NCBI GenBank assembly: GCA_016929985.1
Contig: JAFGIH010000838.1
Coordinates: 1 to 5,162 of the forward strand
Length of the DNA stretch: 5,162 nt
Origin: Thermoleophilia bacterium
GTDB taxonomy: Bacteria; Actinomycetota; Thermoleophilia; RBG-16-64-13
Direction of reading: 5' to 3'
Positions 5,133-5,162 of this stretch are shown piece by piece; within the stretch, counting starts at the first letter, position 1, and the number at the start of each line of letters is the position of its first letter. The notes beneath the pieces were generated by a model, which saw only the letters and a list, made by a program, of their open reading frames with translations, was not told the DNA's origin and did not search any database. Both the position numbers and the translations under genes were made by a program.

Positions 5133-5162
5133 TCTCATTCACCACTAGTCTACCATGTTGAG

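Noticed and set aside
5077..5160. Possible 3' end of another - strand gene entering from the right edge (27 open codons to a TGA at 5077-5079)
   Set aside because: It is too short to judge, and the residues match no motif I know. It would run through the 5111-5132 hairpin. Left uncalled.

Overview
The window is a short, GC-rich bacterial stretch. It holds the 3' end of a surface-layer (SLH-domain) protein gene on the + strand, facing a compact five-gene phage-type cassette on the - strand. GC-rich codon use and the form of the SLH repeats (a YPEGDY ... VTRDQMAVYIARAF pattern) suggest a free-living bacterium with an S-layer, possibly an environmental lineage such as Armatimonadota. That placement is recall of the repeat style only, and the sequence cannot fix the taxon.

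Layout, left to right. Positions 1-348 (+) are the C-terminal 115 residues of a secreted SLH protein, with two SLH repeats 68 residues apart. Positions 349-718 contain no convincing gene but are rich in inverted repeats, including a long imperfect hairpin at 484-542. Positions 719-5009 (-) are five tightly packed genes. In transcription order (right to left) they are a ParB/Srx-fold protein (4374-5009), a beta-class DNA methyltransferase A (3635-4381), a paralogous DNA methyltransferase B (2800-3651), a DUF5681 protein likely acting as the small terminase or its accessory (2349-2798), and a complete phage terminase large subunit (719-2389). Junctions are 8-nt overlap, 17-nt overlap, 1-nt gap and 41-nt overlap, so the five genes look like one translationally coupled operon. 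Positions 5010-5162 are mostly leader sequence, with a perfect 9-bp hairpin at 5111-5132.

How the genes may work together. TerL and the DUF5681 protein look like the DNA-packaging start of a tailed-phage late operon. The ParB-like protein and the two methyltransferases form a DNA-modification module of the kind often placed just upstream of terminase in prophages, probably marking phage DNA. No portal, protease or capsid gene follows terminase. The operon instead ends against non-coding DNA and a convergent SLH gene, so this is either a prophage remnant, an unusual gene order, or a packaging/modification island.

The most interesting point is the junction between the ParB-like gene and the methyltransferases. 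In related proteins that I know, ParB and methylase domains are one polypeptide joined through a linker of the type PGDLWLLG-HRLLCGD. Here that linker is cut in two. A CPRC knuckle remains at the ParB C-terminus, and a CxCxxC motif begins each of the two methyltransferases, which looks like a zinc ribbon divided between separate proteins.
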